Assembly: GCA_003956705.1 (NCBI GenBank)
Contig: QZCP01000098.1
Coordinates: 1-64,000, forward strand
From: Brevipalpus yothersi
Taxonomy: Eukaryota > Arthropoda > Arachnida > Trombidiformes > Tenuipalpidae
Direction of reading: 5' to 3'
DNA: 64,000 nt
A program made the position numbers and the translations under genes. This document shows positions 59,835 to 64,000 of the stretch, piece after piece (the stretch's first letter is position 1; each line of letters starts with the position of its first letter). The notes beneath the pieces are model-generated. The model was not told where the DNA came from, made no database searches, and saw only the letters and a list, made by a program, of their open reading frames with translations.

Positions 59835-62800
59835 ATGAACGACCACGATAAGAAGGTAAGCAGTGACCAGTTGTTCTGATTGTTTTGATGACTAATTGAT
59901 TAATTGGATGGTGCTATGGGGCTATTTGTTGAATTTTGTGTAGATTTTCAGAGAATTGGTTTCTCTTCCACCATCGAGAAGAGAATTAATTATCAAGCCT
60001 TTCTTAGACCAATCGGTGGGCTATTCATTTCTTGAGGAGCCATTGTTTGATGAGAAATATTCAATATTTGGAAAAGATTCAGATGAGGAAAGTGTTGATT
60101 TGATTCCGTACCGTCACCAACATGCTTTCACTTTCCATGGAAAGAGGAATCACATATCATCTGATTCAGACCCTGGAAATCAGAATGACCATGAAGAAGA
60201 TCAAAATTCAGGTTCAATTGAAAATGAAAGTGGTAAATATACACGAGCTCGGACTTCAAGAGGAACGAAGAGATTGCCGAAAGCATTGAAGCCAAACGAT
60301 TCAAGTGAAGACAATGACACTGATTTATGGGACTTTCCACAGTATAAAAGTGAAGGAGAAGATAATTGTGATTTTGAAGAAGAAGAAATGACATTCGAGA
60401 AGGGCTGCTCTAGGGAAACTCATCCTAAGATGAATGCTAATTTATACAAGCCACTGGAATATAAAGCTGATTGGAGAGAGGCCAAGGAAACTGTTGAAAC
60501 TAGTGAAAACTCTAACCCTAACCGTGGTGACAAGATTTTGAATACAAAAAATCCGAGTAATGATCAAACTCCTAGTTTCATCAGGAGATATGCTTCTAGA
60601 CATTGTAAAAAAGAATTGAAACTAAAGAGATCAACTCAAGGAGTGAGTATTTGTTTATCCAACACATCTCGTCTGTATTAAATCACAATTCTCTCGAATT
60701 TCTCCAGATGAGCAACACATTTGGTTCACCAAACAATCAAGTAATTAAGGCTGAGTCTCAATCGTCAGAGAGTTTTGAAAGTAGACTAGTGAAAAATAAC
60801 TCTGAGCCAGTGAATCAACATCTTGTGCTGAAGGGTGGACGAAAGAATATTCTCAGATCAAGAGGTGTAGATGAACTGACTGTTTCAACTCAAGAGGTTA
60901 ATAAGAAAGAGAACGAAAGAACGATTAGAGCAATGAAGATACAAGAACTTCTCCAAAATTGTCCAGCAGCTCAAAATAAAGAGCGATTGATTCTCGATAT
61001 CGATCACAAAACAAATGAGCCTCGTGTTGAAGTTCATTGTGAGTTGGTCAAGCATCTCAAAAATCATCAACGTGAGGGAATTCAATTCATGTACACCAAT
61101 ACAATTGAGAATATTGAATTGCTGGAGGGTGACAGTGAAGGTGGTGGCTGTTTACTTGCACATTGTATGGGTCTAGGAAAGACATTACAAGTAATTGCGT
61201 TTGTTCACACTGTTCTCAATCATCAGTTGTTGAAGGAAAAACTTGGTAGAATCATGATTGCTGCACCTGTCAACACTCTCAAAAATTGGTATGATGAGTT
61301 TTTGAAATGGTTACCTGATTCTTTGGATATATATCAGATGGCTGATCAAAAGAAATATTCCAACAGAATCAAAACGATCAGCAACTGGCATAAGTATGGA
61401 GGCGTTTTGATCATTGGGCTTCAAGCTTCCACTCTGTCCTCTAATATAAAGCTTGAGACAATGACGAATTCAGATAGTGAAAAGCTACCGATTGATCCAG
61501 ATCCCAATATTCTGATAATAGATGAAGGACATACTCTGAAAAATAGTGAGAGCAATTCATTTCAAGCCTTTTCCCGAATGAAAACCAAACGAAAAATTAT
61601 CCTTACTGGCACACCTCTTCAAAACAATCTGGTTGAATATTATACAATGATTTCTCTGATCAAACCTCGGCTGCTTGGATCAAAGAAAGAATTTGCTAAT
61701 CGTTTCAAGAATCCCATTGAAAATGGTCTACATGCAGATTCTACTGCATTAGATGTAATGAAAATGAAGTCAGCCATCTCAGTTCTCAATGTACTGCTAA
61801 GTGGCTGCGTTCAACGCTTTGATCGTGACATATTGAAACCTTATCTAGAGCCGAAATTTGAATACTCCATATTTGTTCAAGCCACAGACCTTATTATCAC
61901 TTTGTACAACTACTACCTTGACAGTGTAACTGGTCCAAAGAATCGTAGGCTATTGGATGATTCTGTGAAGCTTAGACTTATTTGCAATCATCCAGCTATC
62001 TTACCAGCCAAAATTGAAAAAGAGGCTCAATATGCTGCATGGATCGAAAAAGAAAAACGTACTCCCTCAACCAGCTCTCTAGATGAGCCTCTCGACCGAC
62101 ATTCTGCCAAGGAAAAGTCGTCTGAATGGTTTTTCAAGTTCATGAAAGATGGAACAAGTTTTAAAGAAGTTCATCTGAGTTCTAAATTCGTAATATTCTT
62201 CTTCATTCTGGATCGATGTATAATTATGAAGGAAAAATTGGTCGTTATTAGCCAATGTTTGGAGACCCTCGATCTTATTGAAGAATTTTTAGCCTCTCCA
62301 ACGAAAATCCGAGATTTCTCCTCTCAATCAAGAGAGCTTAAATGGATTCAAGAGAGGAACTACTTTCGTATCGATGGTTTGGTTAGATTTGATAAGCGAA
62401 AGTATTATATCGATTCTTTTAACAATCCAGAGAACAAGGAAGCAAGACTGTTCCTTCTAGCCGTGAAAGCAGGAGGATTAGGTGTCAACTTAATTGGTGC
62501 TAACAGAGCCATCATTTTTGATACACATTGGAATCCTACAGTTGATATGCAGGCAATATTCAGAATATATCGACTCGGACAAACTAAGCCTACCTACATC
62601 TACCGCTTGATTACCAAAGATACCATAGAGGAAAAAGTTTACTTCAAACAGATTCTCAAAACTGGCCTATCAATGCGTGTTGTGGATAAAACTAACATTC
62701 AAAACTCAGTCAAGAAGGCAGATGTCGAAGAATATTACTCAATAAGGCCTAATAAGTGCAGTGAGAGTAGGTTGCTTCCTTCTTTGCCAAAAGACGATCT

Positions 62801-63491
62801 TCTTAGTGATCTGATCTCCTTCCATAAAGATTGTATTGTCGATTATCGGGAGCAAGATTCACTTCTTCAGAAAAGGCCTGAAGAAGATCTTGATGAGAAA
62901 GAGCGTCAAAAAGCTTGGGAGGACTTCAAAAGGGAACGAGATTTAGAGAGAAATCGAATGGAAATGACAGAGCAAACCGCTCTCACTGAACATGAATACT
63001 CTGACAGTGAACTCAGCGAGAAATCACAATCAATTTCTGTTTTCACTTACAATCCTGATTCCATGGATGAGATAGATGTACTAAAAGATAGGAGCAGCCA
63101 TGGTTATAACTCAGAAGATGGTACTAGTGATGTCTCGAAAGAACTCGACCCTCTAACTAGTGAAAATGATTCATCGGATGAGGAGAGCGAGAAAAATTCT
63201 GAGAGGAGTTGCTCTAAGAACAAAATTAATCGCGTTTTGAAAGAATTCAAACGTCTCTCCGGTGGTATTAATCGGAATAGAGAAACGAAGGAAAGTAGTC
63301 AAAGCTCTGAGAGTGATACTCCCAAAAGCTTGATAAGTGATGTTTCCAAACATCTTGAGCCTTTTACCACTGATATCGACTCTTCCGATGACCAATCCTC
63401 TAAGACTCAATTTGTCAAGAAAAAAACTTCAAAATTCAGGGCAAAATTCTGGTCCGAAGTAATTGTGCTCTCGAGTAGTGATGATGACTAG
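59835..63491 (+). CDS. ATRX: ATRX/XNP-like SNF2-family chromatin remodelling ATPase
   Basis: Exons 59835-59855, 59944-60642 and 60708-63491 join in phase 0 to 1167 residues. The first 330 residues are acidic and Ser-rich, with no Cys-rich ADD domain. The helicase core follows: LKNHQREGIQFMYTNTIEN, Walker A region LLAHCMGLGKTLQVIAF, DEGHTLKN (DEAH-box equivalent), ILTGTPLQNNLVEYYTMISL, LSGCVQRFDRDIL, then the C-terminal lobe with KAGGLGVNLIGANRAIIFDT and AIFRIYRLGQTKPTYIYRL. The CMGLGKT/DEGH and VQR...GANRAIIFD..WNP pattern is typical of ATRX rather than RAD54. The ATRX family remodels heterochromatin, with histone H3.3 deposition in vertebrates. The C-terminus is acidic and ends VIVLSSSDDD, a SUMO-interaction-like motif. 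Exon 1 is only seven codons, placed by frame and consensus. Confidence 0.88.
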
Positions 63492-63800
63492 TAGATGGAA
63501 TATCTCACTTAAATTGAATCATGACTCTGGTGATGTTTTGGCAAACTTTTCGCGCGAACAAATCAACACCGAAAGGTTATTGACAAGACTTCCACTAGTT
63601 GAGCCCAGACTGCAATTGATGGCTTCTCAGTCCTACCCTATTAGCTCTCATCGAACTTATGTGAGAAATCGAAATCAAACCTGAGGATTTGGAGAGGAAC
63701 TTTTTGACGAGCGGTAAGATATTGTTTCGAATGATTCAAACATGTTTAAAAAGCAGACAAACTCCCAATTTTATATCACTCCACAACTCCGTCTAGGTTG
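63492..63800. other. intergenic, convergent 3' flanks
   Basis: About 300 bases between the ATRX-like stop and the 3' end of the minus-strand partial gene. A palindromic TTTTCGCGCGAA, matching an E2F-type site, lies at 63547-63558, just past the ATRX stop. A 73-codon + strand frame here has no recognisable content. Confidence 0.45.
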
Positions 63801-64000
63801 TTAGTTTATTTCATGTGCAGGAAACACTCGTTTAGTGTATGGATGGACTTTTGGTACACCAGGACAATTTTTCGGACATCCTTCTGGTAAAGGAGTACAT
63901 CTCTGCTTGACACACATATGATCTGGAGCACACTCTGATCCATTGGAAACGAAAGTTGGGTCCTCTTGAAGGGAACGATAATATTTGTGAAGTTGCATGA
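63801..64000 (-). CDS. ADAM-like gene, C-terminal Cys-rich exon (right edge, possibly broken)
   Basis: The minus strand encodes YYRSLQEDPTFVSNGSECAP, then MCVKQRCTPLPEGCPKNCPG and VFPAHEIN followed by TAA at 63801-63803. It is close to exon 3 of the 45164-47571 gene, and the frame stays open to the window edge. In that relative, six further codons lead to a splice donor. Here a TAA comes first and the donor GT position reads TT, so the transmembrane exon cannot be joined in the usual way. Either it makes a secreted protein or it is a decaying copy; the upstream exons lie outside the window. Confidence 0.65.
   Translation of the reverse strand, partial: MQLHKYYRSLQEDPTFVSNGSECAPDHMCVKQRCTPLPEGCPKNCPGVPKVHPYTKRVFPAHEIN

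Noticed and set aside
1..64000. Viral genes, CRISPR arrays, tRNA or rRNA genes
   Set aside because: No spacer-repeat pattern, no cloverleaf or rRNA-like stretch and no viral hallmark gene was recognised; the DDE proteins here are transposases, not viral integrases.

Overview
The window is AT-rich metazoan nuclear DNA. It has spliceosomal GT-AG introns, mostly 55-340 bp, an ATRX/XNP-type chromatin remodeller, a barrier-to-autointegration factor (BAF) gene and Tc1/mariner transposons. Short introns, compact spacing and low GC suggest an arthropod, plausibly a mite. That placement is inference; nothing in the sequence names the species.

The main content is a cluster of membrane-anchored ADAM/reprolysin-like (peptidase family M12B) paralogues filling most of 1-55,300. 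Eleven complete-looking four-exon-type genes, one gene cut by the left edge and one cut by the right edge share one plan: signal peptide, short cysteine-containing prodomain-like module, metalloprotease-like domain, disintegrin domain, Cys-rich region, one transmembrane helix and a cytoplasmic tail. I chained exons by hand, and every chain reads through in one frame. There are three subgroups. Group I (genes at 1,642; 6,401; 52,456) and group II (9,951-12,591; 17,974-20,619; 24,629-27,298) keep the zinc motif HExxHxxGxxH. Group III (21,522-23,850; 27,507-29,872; 31,185-33,768; 34,651-37,016; 45,164-47,571; 49,279-51,992) has lost it but keeps the disintegrin, Cys-rich and membrane parts, so these look like pseudoproteases. 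Gene relics lie between the intact copies, and the 9,951 and 17,974 genes form a recent tandem duplication about 8.02 kb apart.

Inside and beside the cluster are foreign or decayed genes: a C48/Ulp1-like protease relative with Ser at the nucleophile position (4,829-5,578); a Tc1-like element (13,339-14,729); a PHD-finger fragment (16,954-17,175); a decayed USP/peptidase C19 gene (38,802-39,916); and a nested block (40,800-44,860). In that block two different Tc1/mariner elements have jumped into one reading frame of a DUF4218-type transposase-derived gene. Both have TA target duplications, and removing both elements leaves one open frame.

The right end (55,600-63,500) looks like ordinary conserved sequence: BAF with an acidic tail, an unrecognised two-exon gene on the minus strand, and a 1,167-residue ATRX-like SNF2 ATPase ending in a SUMO-interaction-like motif. 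The last 200 bases hold another exon of the metalloprotease family.

No rRNA, tRNA, CRISPR array or viral gene was recognised. All splice sites were called by eye from consensus, frame continuity and paralogue comparison. Products are predictions from motifs, not from database searches.
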